36,889 nucleotides of DNA from Rhodococcus yananensis (lineage in GTDB: Bacteria > Actinomycetota > Actinomycetes > Mycobacteriales > Mycobacteriaceae): contig NZ_JAIYEP010000045.1 in the NCBI RefSeq assembly GCF_020515525.1, positions 1 to 36,889 of the forward strand, in the 5' to 3' direction. A program made the position numbers and the translations under genes. Numbering within the stretch: position 1 is the stretch's first letter; the number at the start of each line of letters is the position of its first letter. The notes below the pieces were generated by a model that was not told the DNA's origin, made no database searches, and worked only from the letters and a program-made list of their open reading frames with translations. Positions 7,334 to 14,059 of this stretch are shown piece by piece.

Positions 7334-7609
7334 TCACCGTGCGGCGACGCCGTCCTCGGAAGGCAGCGGCGGCATCACCGGCTCGACTCGGTGACTCTCG
7401 GGAACGTCACCGGCCGCGACCGCCGCATCGACGGCCTCGTCGAGCGCCGTGCACCGCATCAGATAGGCGGTGGGGTCGACCGTGCGGGCCTCGGTGAGCT
7501 CCCGACACACCCGCCCCGACGGTTCGGTCCACTGGACACTCGTGTGCGCGGGGCTGTATTTGGCGACGAGCACGCGGGTACCACACCTCTGGCATGCGAG
7601 CGAATGCAT
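7334..7609 (-). CDS. Small CxxC protein upstream of kshA
   Basis: A 91-residue protein I do not recognise by name. It begins MHSLACQRCGTRVLVAKYSP, with a Cys-x2-Cys knuckle at residues 6-9 and a third Cys near 35 (GRVCRELTEA), which hints at a small zinc- or iron-binding fold. The remainder is helix-prone with an acidic, proline-rich tail. The ATG at 7609 has a purine-rich GGAAACGGACGAA leader. It lies 52 nt upstream of the kshA-like gene on the same strand, so the two are very probably co-transcribed. A role in cluster delivery or substrate handling for the Rieske enzyme is a guess only. Confidence 0.7.
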   Translation of the reverse strand: MHSLACQRCGTRVLVAKYSPAHTSVQWTEPSGRVCRELTEARTVDPTAYLMRCTALDEAVDAAVAAGDVPESHRVEPVMPPLPSEDGVAAR

Positions 7610-7655
7610 TTCGTCCGTTTCCCTTCCTCGGATGACCCGAGACTAGGAACGCACA

Positions 7656-7671
7656 TGTGGTGGCGACCACA
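7656..7671. promoter_or_regulatory. Inverted repeat upstream of kshA operon
   Basis: TGTGGT-GGCG-ACCACA, perfect 6-nt arms with 4-nt spacer, 46 nt upstream of the ATG of the 91-aa gene. The position suits an operator of the kshA operon. It differs from the TTGATC dyads, so a second regulator (perhaps one of the IclR proteins) may act here. Confidence 0.4.
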
Positions 7672-7696
7672 CCGTTTCAGCCCAGCGGAACACGCC

Positions 7697-7805
7697 GATG
7701 TCCGCCTCCGGCGGCCCGAGCGACTGCATCCGCCTCCGGCGGCCCGAGCGACTGCATCCGCCTCCGGCGGCCCGAGCGAACGTGTCCGCCTCCGGCGGAT
7801 CGAGC
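7697..7805. repeat. Four 28-bp tandem repeats
   Basis: Copies at 7697-7721 (25 bp, shortened), 7722-7749, 7750-7777 and 7778-7805. The second and third are identical, and all share the core TCCGCCTCCGGCGG. The inner CCGCCTCCGGCGG is itself an imperfect palindrome. Each boundary reads GAGCGA, matching the left arm of the adjacent element at 7802-7852. There are no spacers, so this is not CRISPR. Replication slippage is a simple origin. Confidence 0.9.
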
Positions 7806-7852
7806 GAACGTATCGCTCGCTCGATCGAATCGATCGCGTGTACCACTCGCTC
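7802..7852. repeat. 51-bp flanking element, left copy
   Basis: Matches 9279-9329 at 37 of 51 positions without gaps, in the same orientation. It begins with a 21-bp dyad, GAGCGAA-N7-CTCGCTC, and a second weaker dyad ending CTCGCTC starts exactly 30 bp later. The two copies bracket the VOC-merR gene pair. Function is unknown: operators or boundary repeats of a transferred cassette. Confidence 0.65.
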
Positions 7853-7869
7853 ATCGGGGGTCGGGCGAC

Positions 7870-7900
7870 TTGACACTCACGTTGCGTGAGGCTCGACGAT
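7870..7900 (+). promoter_or_regulatory. MerR-type promoter of the VOC-merR operon
   Basis: A -35 box TTGACA (7870-7875) and a possible -10 GACGAT (7895-7900) are 19 bp apart. The long spacer holds the dyad CTCACG-TTG-CGTGAG (7876-7890). An overlong spacer with a dyad inside is the signature of promoters activated by MerR-family proteins through DNA untwisting. The ATG at 7908 is so close to the -10 that the mRNA is probably leaderless. The TipAL-like regulator two genes on is the obvious effector. Confidence 0.7.
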
Positions 7901-7907
7901 CGGTGTC

Positions 7908-8408
7908 ATGAACTTCGACGCCTTCGACCTCAGCCCCGTCCCCGCACCCGGACCCGACGCACAGGATCCCGGTGTCTACCGCGGCATCTACGGGATGCCC
8001 ATGTTCGTGACCGTCCCGACCGCCGACCTGCACGCCTCCGTCGACTTCTGGACCGACGGCCTCGGATTCATCGACCTGTTCACCATTCCCGGACAACTCA
8101 CACATCTGCGCCGGTGGGCGTTCCAGGACGTGCTGCTGGTCGCGGGCGAACCGGCCGCGGACCTCCCCGCCGCGACAGTCGGCTTCGCGTGCCTGCTCGA
8201 CCAACTCGACGGCATCGCTCGTGCCTGCACGGCGCTGTCGCCGGGGTCGACCGACGGTCCGCGCGTCACACCGTGGAACACCACGGACCTCGAGATCCGC
8301 ACCCCCGAGAACACCCGGGTGAACTTCACGGCAGCGATGCAACTCGACCCCGACAGCGAGACCGCCCGAAACCTCCGCGCCATCGGGTTCGACGTACCCT
8401 CGTCGTGA
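7908..8408 (+). CDS. VOC-family (glyoxalase/bleomycin-resistance-like) protein
   Basis: A 166-residue single-subunit vicinal-oxygen-chelate protein. The beta-alpha-beta-beta-beta pattern is visible in MPMFVTVPTADLHASVDFWTDGLGF...LTHLRRWAFQDVLLVAGE and in a second half ending LEIRTPENTRVNFTAA. The N-terminal extension of about 25 residues is proline-rich and acidic. Family members act as glyoxalases, dioxygenases or sequestering proteins for bleomycin and related drugs; the metal ligands cannot be assigned with confidence. It is the first gene after the MerR-type promoter and is followed 27 nt later by a TipAL-like regulator. This suggests binding or modification of the drug that the regulator senses. 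Confidence 0.83.
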   Translation: MNFDAFDLSPVPAPGPDAQDPGVYRGIYGMPMFVTVPTADLHASVDFWTDGLGFIDLFTIPGQLTHLRRWAFQDVLLVAGEPAADLPAATVGFACLLDQLDGIARACTALSPGSTDGPRVTPWNTTDLEIRTPENTRVNFTAAMQLDPDSETARNLRAIGFDVPSS

Positions 8409-8435
8409 ACGCAACACAGCCGTGAAAGCAACACC

Positions 8436-9254
8436 ATGGACGTCATGACCGGACACACGAGGCCCGACCCCGACGGCGTGACCGTCGGGGTCGCCGCCCG
8501 TCTCACCGGAACCACCGTCCGGACGCTTCACCACTGGGACGACATCGGGCTCGTCTCCCCGGCCCACCGATTCCCCAACGGATACCGTCGGTACGGTCCG
8601 GACGACCTCGCGCGTATCCGACGCGTGCTGGTCCATCGCGCAGCGGGATCGACACTCGACCGGATCCGAGCGCTCCTCGACTCCGACACGTCGGATTCCG
8701 TGTCGGAACTGCGCCGGCAGCGGGCCGAACTCACCGATCGGATCGCGCAGTTGCAGAACATGACCGCCGCTCTCGACAGGATGCTCGACGCGCACGAACG
8801 AGGGCTGCTCCTGTCTGCGGAGGAGCAGATCGCGATCTTCGGCGACAACTGGAAACCGTCGTGGGCCGGCCGGGCACGCGACCGTTGGGCCGACACCGAC
8901 CAGTGGGCCGAGTACGCGGAGCGCTCCGCGCATCGGTCTCCCGACGACTGGCGGCGCATCGCCGACGACGTGTCCGCACTGGAGAACGCACTCGCCGACG
9001 CAGTGCGCCGGGGCGTCGAGCCGGGATCGGACGAGGCGAACGAGCTGGCCGAGCGGCACCGCGCGTCGATCGACCGCTACTTCACCTGTACCCACTCGAT
9101 GCACGTGTGTTTGGGCAGGATGTACGAATCCGACCGGGAGTATGCGGCACACTACGATTCCGTCGCCCCCGGACTGGCGGTGTGGTTGCGCGCGGCGATC
9201 GACGCGAATGCCCGTGCGCACGGAGCCGACCCGTCGACCGCCACATGGGAATGA
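8436..9254 (+). CDS. TipAL-like MerR-family regulator with TipAS drug-binding domain
   Basis: A 272-residue protein. An N-terminal MerR helix-turn-helix covers about residues 14-80 (VGVAARLTGTTVRTLHHWDDIGLVSP, then GYRRYGPDDLARIRRVLVHR). A coiled linker follows at about 90-125 (VSELRRQRAELTDRIAQLQNMTAALDRML). The C-terminal TipAS-type domain runs from about 130 to 265, with WA.R.RWADT..WAEY and YFTCTHSMHVCLGRMYESD. TipAS captures thiopeptide antibiotics and then lets the MerR domain activate transcription (known for TipAL). The protein should bind the dyad at 7876-7890 and drive its own operon. It may start at MDVMTG (8436) or at the internal ATG at 8445; no strong ribosome site separates them. 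Confidence 0.88.
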   Translation: MDVMTGHTRPDPDGVTVGVAARLTGTTVRTLHHWDDIGLVSPAHRFPNGYRRYGPDDLARIRRVLVHRAAGSTLDRIRALLDSDTSDSVSELRRQRAELTDRIAQLQNMTAALDRMLDAHERGLLLSAEEQIAIFGDNWKPSWAGRARDRWADTDQWAEYAERSAHRSPDDWRRIADDVSALENALADAVRRGVEPGSDEANELAERHRASIDRYFTCTHSMHVCLGRMYESDREYAAHYDSVAPGLAVWLRAAIDANARAHGADPSTATWE

Positions 9255-9278
9255 ATGTCGTTGTTCCCCCACGCCGGT

Positions 9279-9329
9279 GAGCGAATGTATCGTTCGCTCG
9301 AATCAATCGACCGAACGATACGTTCGCTC
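9279..9329. repeat. 51-bp flanking element, right copy
   Basis: Perfect 7-nt dyad arms GAGCGAA (9279-9285) and TTCGCTC (9293-9299), then a second dyad at 9309-9329 with arms GACCGAA and TTCGCTC, offset 30 bp (about three helical turns). It is a direct-orientation partner of 7802-7852. It sits between the end of merR and the end of the convergent response-regulator gene, where an operator is not expected. The rest of the 9255-9438 gap shows no gene. Confidence 0.65.
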
Positions 9330-9438
9330 GCACACGGGTGTGGCGACCGCGGTGGTCGTCGGCTCGACCACCACCGTCATCACCATCACCATCACCGGCG
9401 TGACGTACGTTCCGGTCGAGGACGGCCTCGCGTGCGGC

Positions 9439-10044
9439 TCAGATCCATCCGTTGTGCTGTGCGTGTCGCGCGGCTTCCATCCGCGTCGTCGTTCCGGTCT
9501 TCCCGATCGCCGACGACAGGTAGTTGCGCACGGTACCCGACGACAGGTGCACGCTCTCGGCAATCCGCGCAACGGTTGCGCCGCCGAGCGCGGCGCGCAG
9601 TACGTCGCGCTCACGATCGGTGAGCGGATTGTGCCCGCCGACTATCGATTCGGCGGCGAGCGCAGCGTCGATGACGCGCTCACCGCGACTCACCCGCCGA
9701 ACGGCGGCGGCGAGTTCGGCGGCCGGCGTGTCCTTGACGACGAACCCCGCGGCACCCGACTCGAGCGCCGACCTCAGGTAGCCGGGGCGCCCGAACGTGG
9801 TGACGATCAAGGTCCGTACGCCCGACAGTTCCCGGGCCACCCGCGCGGCCGCGGCGATGCCGTCGAGGCCGGGCATCTCGATGTCCAGCAGGCACACCTG
9901 CGCCCCACTGGTTCGGGCCGCGTCGACCACCTCGTCGCCGCGCCCGACCTGCGCGACGACCGAGAGGTCGTCCTCGAGTTCGAGCAGCGCGGCGAGGGCG
10001 CCCCTCACGAGCGCCTGATCGTCGGCCAGCAACAGTCGGATCAT
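9439..10044 (-). CDS. NarL/LuxR-family response regulator
   Basis: A 201-residue regulator. The receiver domain (about 1-120) has the acidic pair ADD at 7-9, the phospho-acceptor Asp54 in LLDIEMPGLDG, the Thr in IVTTFGR and the Lys in VVKDTPAAEL. The LuxR-type helix-turn-helix (about 140-195) reads LTDRERDVLRAALGG, VARIAESVHLSSGTVRNYLSSAIGKTG. ATG 10044 overlaps the kinase stop codon by 4 nt (ATGA), so the two genes are translationally coupled and form a pair. The closest named relatives by pattern are DesR-like regulators, which control adjacent ABC transporters. It is the last gene of the four-gene operon. Confidence 0.93.
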   Translation of the reverse strand: MIRLLLADDQALVRGALAALLELEDDLSVVAQVGRGDEVVDAARTSGAQVCLLDIEMPGLDGIAAAARVARELSGVRTLIVTTFGRPGYLRSALESGAAGFVVKDTPAAELAAAVRRVSRGERVIDAALAAESIVGGHNPLTDRERDVLRAALGGATVARIAESVHLSSGTVRNYLSSAIGKTGTTTRMEAARHAQHNGWI

Positions 10045-11135
10045 CCGAAGACCACCTCCACCTCCGTACCCCGACCGCCCGGACCTGCACCGAGGCGAAT
10101 GTCCCCACCGGCCGCACGCACCCGATCGCGGGCACCGCGCAGGCCGTTGCCCTCGGTGCCGCCGCCGAGTCCGGCGCCGTCGTCGACGACGCGGAGCGTA
10201 CCGGAGCGCAGTTCGATCGTGCAGTGCCGGCCGCGACTGTGCCGGATGACGTTCGTGACGGCCTCGCGGAGCACCCACGCCGCGACCATCCGGTGCCGCG
10301 GGTCGACGGTGTCCGGCGCGCCGCGGACGTCGACGGCGATTCCCGTGTCCGAGAGTGCGCTGCGGGCCCGGTCGAGTTCTTCGCCGAGGCGGGCGATCCG
10401 CAGCCCCGAGACGGTCGCGCGGACCTCACCGAGCGCCTCCCGCGTCAACGAACGGATCGCCGCGAGTTCGGCCTTCGCGCGGTCGGGGTCGATGTCGACG
10501 AGACGTTCGGCGAGTTCGGCCTTCACGGTGACCGCGGTGAGGCTGTGCCCGAGGACGTCGTGCACGTCGCGGGCGACACGGTCGCGTTCGTCGGCGATCA
10601 CGAGTTCGTTGCGCAACGCGCGGTATTCGTCGTCCCGGTCGCCGACCGCGCGGATCACCGCGGTGATCGCACCCACCAGCACGACGATCAGCGTGTAGAA
10701 GAAGTCGTCGCGCAGGGTGCCGTTCACCCACGGCACCAGCAGGCACACTGCGGCGGCGACGACGAGGACGGTCATCCTGGGCACGAACGTCAGCGTGAAC
10801 ATCGCGAACGACACGACGAACGCGCCCATACCCAACGCGCCCGGACCGATGTGCAGGCCCACCGCGCAGATCAGGAGAACGAGCAACGGCAGGTGGATCG
10901 CAGCGATCCGCGCGGGCGGCACCGACCCCTTGTGGAGCGCACGGAATCCGTGGACGTAGACGAGCGCGAACGCGGCGACGCCGACCGTGGCGAGGGTCCT
11001 GCCGAGCGCCGAACCCGTGGTCAGCACCTCCGACAGCGGGTAGAACAGGAACAGGAGCCAGACGGTGGCCATGAACCACCCGAACCGGTCCCACGGGTCC
11101 TCACCGTGCGGGTCGGTGTGTTGCTTGTCGGTCAC
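10041..11135 (-). CDS. DesK-like sensor histidine kinase
   Basis: A 364-residue membrane kinase. Residues 1-165 hold about five or six hydrophobic segments (TVWLLFLFYPLSEVL, LLVLLICAVGLHIG, VLVVAAAVCLLVPWV, TLIVVLVGAITAVI). The dimerisation/phospho-acceptor domain (HisKA_3) reads ERDRVARDVHDVLGHSLTAV with phospho-His192. The HATPase domain at the C-terminus has REAVTNVIRHS and DDGAGL with G-rich GNGLRGARDRVRAAGG. There is no extracytoplasmic sensor domain, as in intramembrane-sensing kinases. GTG 11135 overlaps the permease stop (GTGA). It should phosphorylate the response regulator encoded immediately downstream. Upstream in-frame extensions run into the permease gene and are not used. Confidence 0.92.
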   Translation of the reverse strand: MTDKQHTDPHGEDPWDRFGWFMATVWLLFLFYPLSEVLTTGSALGRTLATVGVAAFALVYVHGFRALHKGSVPPARIAAIHLPLLVLLICAVGLHIGPGALGMGAFVVSFAMFTLTFVPRMTVLVVAAAVCLLVPWVNGTLRDDFFYTLIVVLVGAITAVIRAVGDRDDEYRALRNELVIADERDRVARDVHDVLGHSLTAVTVKAELAERLVDIDPDRAKAELAAIRSLTREALGEVRATVSGLRIARLGEELDRARSALSDTGIAVDVRGAPDTVDPRHRMVAAWVLREAVTNVIRHSRGRHCTIELRSGTLRVVDDGAGLGGGTEGNGLRGARDRVRAAGGDIRLGAGPGGRGTEVEVVFG

Positions 11136-11893
11136 TGTCGTCCCCGTCCTCGCTTCACCAGGTATGTCGAGAGAACCACGAAGATCATCGCCCACACCGA
11201 CAGATTGAGCAGCGGCACCCACAGCGGCTCGGCGGGTAGGGCGTCGCCGTTGCCGTCGATCAGGACACCCTCGGTCAGCGGGTACCGGGCGAGCGCCACG
11301 TAGCCGTAGAGCGGCGTGAACTTCGCGATGGCGAGCATGGTGCCGGAGAGCGGAATGAAGATGTTGCCGAGGAACGCGAGAACCACCAAGCTGCCGCTCG
11401 CGGCGCCGACAGCGGCCTCCGATCGGAATGCGAGACCGAACATCAGGCCGTACACGGAGAACACGGCGGCGCCGACGAGCACGGCGATCGAACTGAGAAT
11501 CCAGGCGCTCCACTGCCCCGATGCTCCCGTGAACACACCCAGGATGAAGATCAGGGCGATGGGAATGGCGGCGAACACCAACGCGACGGTCGCCTTCATC
11601 GCGACGAATCCCGCATCGGTCAGTGGCGTCAGACCGAGTTGACGCCCCCACCCCTGCATGCGCTCGACGGCGGCCATTCCGCCGATGCCGGTGGTCGCGG
11701 TGACCGCGCCGTATGCGGCCATCGAGATCATGATGTACATGGCGACGTTGCCGTGGCCGGCCGATTCGGATGCGTACGACTGCGATGCACCGAAGATGAT
11801 GTAGAAGAAGGCGGGCAGGATCGCGATGAAGAAGACGCTCACGTAATCACGGAACTTGCGGCGCAATTCGAGGCGGATGAACGTAGTGGTCAT
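11132..11893 (-). CDS. ABC-2 type transporter permease
   Basis: A 253-residue membrane protein with six likely transmembrane helices: VSVFFIAILPAFFYIIFGA, MYIMISMAAYGAVTA, ATVALVFAAIPIALIFILG, ILSSIAVLVGAAVFSVYGL, GSLVVLAFLGNIFIPLSGT and LLNLSVWAMIFVVLSTYLV. The GNIFIPLSGTM segment before the last periplasmic loop is characteristic of ABC-2 drug and lipid exporters. It pairs with the ATPase encoded directly upstream; start and stop overlap by 4 nt on both sides. Together with the kinase and response regulator it forms an exporter with its own sensor, of the kind used against membrane-active or drug stress. Confidence 0.92.
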   Translation of the reverse strand: MTTTFIRLELRRKFRDYVSVFFIAILPAFFYIIFGASQSYASESAGHGNVAMYIMISMAAYGAVTATTGIGGMAAVERMQGWGRQLGLTPLTDAGFVAMKATVALVFAAIPIALIFILGVFTGASGQWSAWILSSIAVLVGAAVFSVYGLMFGLAFRSEAAVGAASGSLVVLAFLGNIFIPLSGTMLAIAKFTPLYGYVALARYPLTEGVLIDGNGDALPAEPLWVPLLNLSVWAMIFVVLSTYLVKRGRGRQ

Positions 11894-12816
11894 GCGGGCA
11901 CCTTCTCGGTGAGGGTGAGGAACGCGGTTTCGAGCGAACCACCGGTGATTTCGAGGTTGGTGGCACCGAGGTCGACGAGGAGCGTCCGAGCCACCCCATC
12001 GGAATCCGTTGCCCTGACTTCGATCCTGTTGCCCATCACGGAGATACCCGCGACACCGGGGTGCGACGCCAACACCGCGCGCACGTCGTCCTCGCGTCCG
12101 TCGGCGATGTCGGCGGAGACCATCCGTCCGGCGGCGAGCGCGCGGATCTCGGAGGTCCGGCCATCGGCGACGACGCGCCCTCCGGCGACCATCACGATGC
12201 GATCCGCGAACGAGTCGGCCTCTTCGAGGTAGTGGGTGGCGAAGACGACGGTGCGCCCTCGGTCGGCCTCGGCGTGCATCGTGGCCCAGAAGTCGCGGCG
12301 CGCTCCGACGTCCATCCCGGCGGTCGGTTCGTCGAGGATCAGCAGGTCCGGATCGGGCAGCAACGCCAATGCGAACCGCAGTCGCTGCTGCTCACCGCCC
12401 GAACACTTCGACACCATCCGGCCGGTGAGTGCAGCGACCCCGGCCCGTTCGAGGACCTCGTCGACGTCGCGGTGCCGGGGGAACGTCGAGGCGATCATGT
12501 CAACGGTCTCGCGGACGGTGAGGTCGCGCAGCAGCCCGCCGGTCTGGAGTACCGCAGACACCTGGCCTGCGGCGATCGCGTGCCGTGGCGGTTTCCCGAA
12601 CACCGACACCACCCCCGCGGTGGGTTCGGTGAAGCCCAGCACCATGTCGAGGGTGGTGGTCTTCCCGGCGCCGTTGGGACCGAGCAGCGCGACGACCTCG
12701 CCGCGCCGCACTGTCAGGTCGAGGTGGTCGACGGCGCGCACCTCGTCGGCGCCTCGCGGCCGGAAGGTCTTGACGACGTCGTACAGCTCGATCGCTGCGG
12801 CCTCTGTGTGTTCCAC
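11890..12816 (-). CDS. ABC transporter ATP-binding protein (DrrA-like)
   Basis: A 308-residue ABC ATPase. Walker A is GPNGAGKTTT near residue 45, the Q loop follows in VSAVLQTGG, the signature is KCSGGEQQRLRFALAL, Walker B is LLILDEPTAGMD, and the switch His is in VFATHYLEEAD. The signature begins CSGGE rather than LSGGQ, a tolerated variant. A C-terminal domain of about 80 residues (VSADIADGREDDVRAVLASHPGV...) is typical of drug-export ATPases of the DrrA type. First gene of the operon ATPase-permease-kinase-regulator, all joined by 4-nt overlaps. The promoter lies in 12817-12886. Confidence 0.93.
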   Translation of the reverse strand: MEHTEAAAIELYDVVKTFRPRGADEVRAVDHLDLTVRRGEVVALLGPNGAGKTTTLDMVLGFTEPTAGVVSVFGKPPRHAIAAGQVSAVLQTGGLLRDLTVRETVDMIASTFPRHRDVDEVLERAGVAALTGRMVSKCSGGEQQRLRFALALLPDPDLLILDEPTAGMDVGARRDFWATMHAEADRGRTVVFATHYLEEADSFADRIVMVAGGRVVADGRTSEIRALAAGRMVSADIADGREDDVRAVLASHPGVAGISVMGNRIEVRATDSDGVARTLLVDLGATNLEITGGSLETAFLTLTEKVPA

Positions 12817-12861
12817 GATCGGAATTCTTGTGGTTCACGGGGACGCGCCGCGATCCCCGGC

Positions 12862-12882
12862 TGTCACGAGATCACCGTGACA
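12862..12882. promoter_or_regulatory. Inverted repeat between CoA-transferase end and ABC operon start
   Basis: TGTCACG-AGATCAC-CGTGACA, perfect 7-nt arms. It lies 46 nt upstream of the ABC ATPase ATG and 4 nt after the CoA-transferase stop. It could be an operator for the response regulator or a weak hairpin ending the upstream transcript. No T run follows, which favours an operator. Confidence 0.45.
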
Positions 12883-12886
12883 AATG

Positions 12887-14059
12887 TCAGACGGACACGG
12901 CGCGGTACTTCTCCAGCACGTCGTCGGTGTGCTCACCGTGCACCGGCGGCGCCGAGCGCAGCCGGGGCCGCACTCCTCCGAAGTTGACGGGGAACGCGAT
13001 CTGTTCGAGCGGACCCGACGCGTGGTCGACGGTGCCGATCATGCCGATCGCGGCGGTGTGCGGGTCGTCGTAGATCTCGTCGAGATGCCGGATCGGTGAG
13101 ACGGGCACCCCGTGCTCCTCGAGTACCCGGCACCAGTATTCGACGGTGTGCGCGGCGAACACCTCGGTGAGCACCTGTTCGAGATCGTCCCGGTGCTCGA
13201 TGCGGTCTCGGTTGCGGAGGAACCGCGGGTCGGTCGCGAGTTCGGCGCGACCCATCGCCGTACACAGGTTCTCCCACAGAGAATCGTTGCCGACCGCGAC
13301 GACGAAGTAGCCGTCGCTGGCCGGATATGCCTGGTAGGGAGCGAGATTGGGATGTGCTGAGCCGAGGGCGTGCGGGCGCTGCTTCGTTGCGAAATAGTTG
13401 GTGGCCCAGTTGACGTGCATCGCGAGTTGGCATTCGAACAGCGAGGTGGTGACGTACTGTCCGCGACCGGTTCTGCCGCGTTCGACCAGCGCCGCGAGCA
13501 CACCGATCACACCGAACAGCGCCGCACCGAGGTCGCCCATCGCGTAACCGGACTTCATGGGGGCACCGCCGGGTTCGCCGGTCAGCGACATCAGCCCACC
13601 CGCTGCCTGGGCGACCATGTCGTAGCCCGGCTGGTCGGACAGGGGCCCTTCGTCGCCGAACGCGGAGATGTGCAGGACGACGAGGTGCGGGTGCCGTTCC
13701 GACAGTGCACGGTAGTCGAAGATCTGCTGCAGTCCGCTGCCCGGCTTGAAGTTTTCGACGACGACGTCGGCGTCCTCGAGCATGCGGTGGACGATCCGCT
13801 GCCCTTCCTCCGATTTCAGGTCGAGGGTCACCGACTTCTTGCCGCGGTTGACCGCGAGATAGTAGGTGGCGTCGTCCCCGACGAAAGGGGGGCCCCACGT
13901 GCGTGTGGGGTCGCCGCCGTCGGGATGCTCCACTTTGGTGACGTCGGCGCCGAGGTCGGCGAACGACATCGTTGCGTACGGTCCGGCCAGGATCTTGGAC
14001 AGATCGACCACTTTGACTCCGGCGAGGGGCGCCGGTCCGGTGACGGGATTCTCGGTCAT
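12887..14059 (-). CDS. Class III (CaiB/BaiF) CoA-transferase
   Basis: A 390-residue family III CoA-transferase, which moves CoA between carboxylic acids through aspartyl and glutamyl anhydride intermediates. Visible motifs are GVKVVDLSKILAGPYATM at the N-terminus, the GADVTKVEHPDGGDPTR segment, NRGKKSVTLDLK and the catalytic-Asp region GYDMVAQAAGGLMSLTGE, followed by TSLFECQLAMH. ATG 14059 overlaps the acyl-CoA dehydrogenase stop by one nucleotide (TGATG), so translation is coupled. With the upstream transporter and dehydrogenase it likely activates an imported organic acid to its CoA thioester. The substrate is not deducible. Confidence 0.92.
   Translation of the reverse strand: MTENPVTGPAPLAGVKVVDLSKILAGPYATMSFADLGADVTKVEHPDGGDPTRTWGPPFVGDDATYYLAVNRGKKSVTLDLKSEEGQRIVHRMLEDADVVVENFKPGSGLQQIFDYRALSERHPHLVVLHISAFGDEGPLSDQPGYDMVAQAAGGLMSLTGEPGGAPMKSGYAMGDLGAALFGVIGVLAALVERGRTGRGQYVTTSLFECQLAMHVNWATNYFATKQRPHALGSAHPNLAPYQAYPASDGYFVVAVGNDSLWENLCTAMGRAELATDPRFLRNRDRIEHRDDLEQVLTEVFAAHTVEYWCRVLEEHGVPVSPIRHLDEIYDDPHTAAIGMIGTVDHASGPLEQIAFPVNFGGVRPRLRSAPPVHGEHTDDVLEKYRAVSV

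Noticed and set aside
7697-7805. 28-bp repeats as a CRISPR array
   Set aside because: The copies are directly joined, without spacers, and there are no cas genes nearby.
9370-9405. ACC/ATC-rich stretch in the merR/response-regulator gap read as a repetitive or His-rich coding element
   Set aside because: It is short, in a convergent gap, and the frames over it lack ribosome sites and protein-like sequence.
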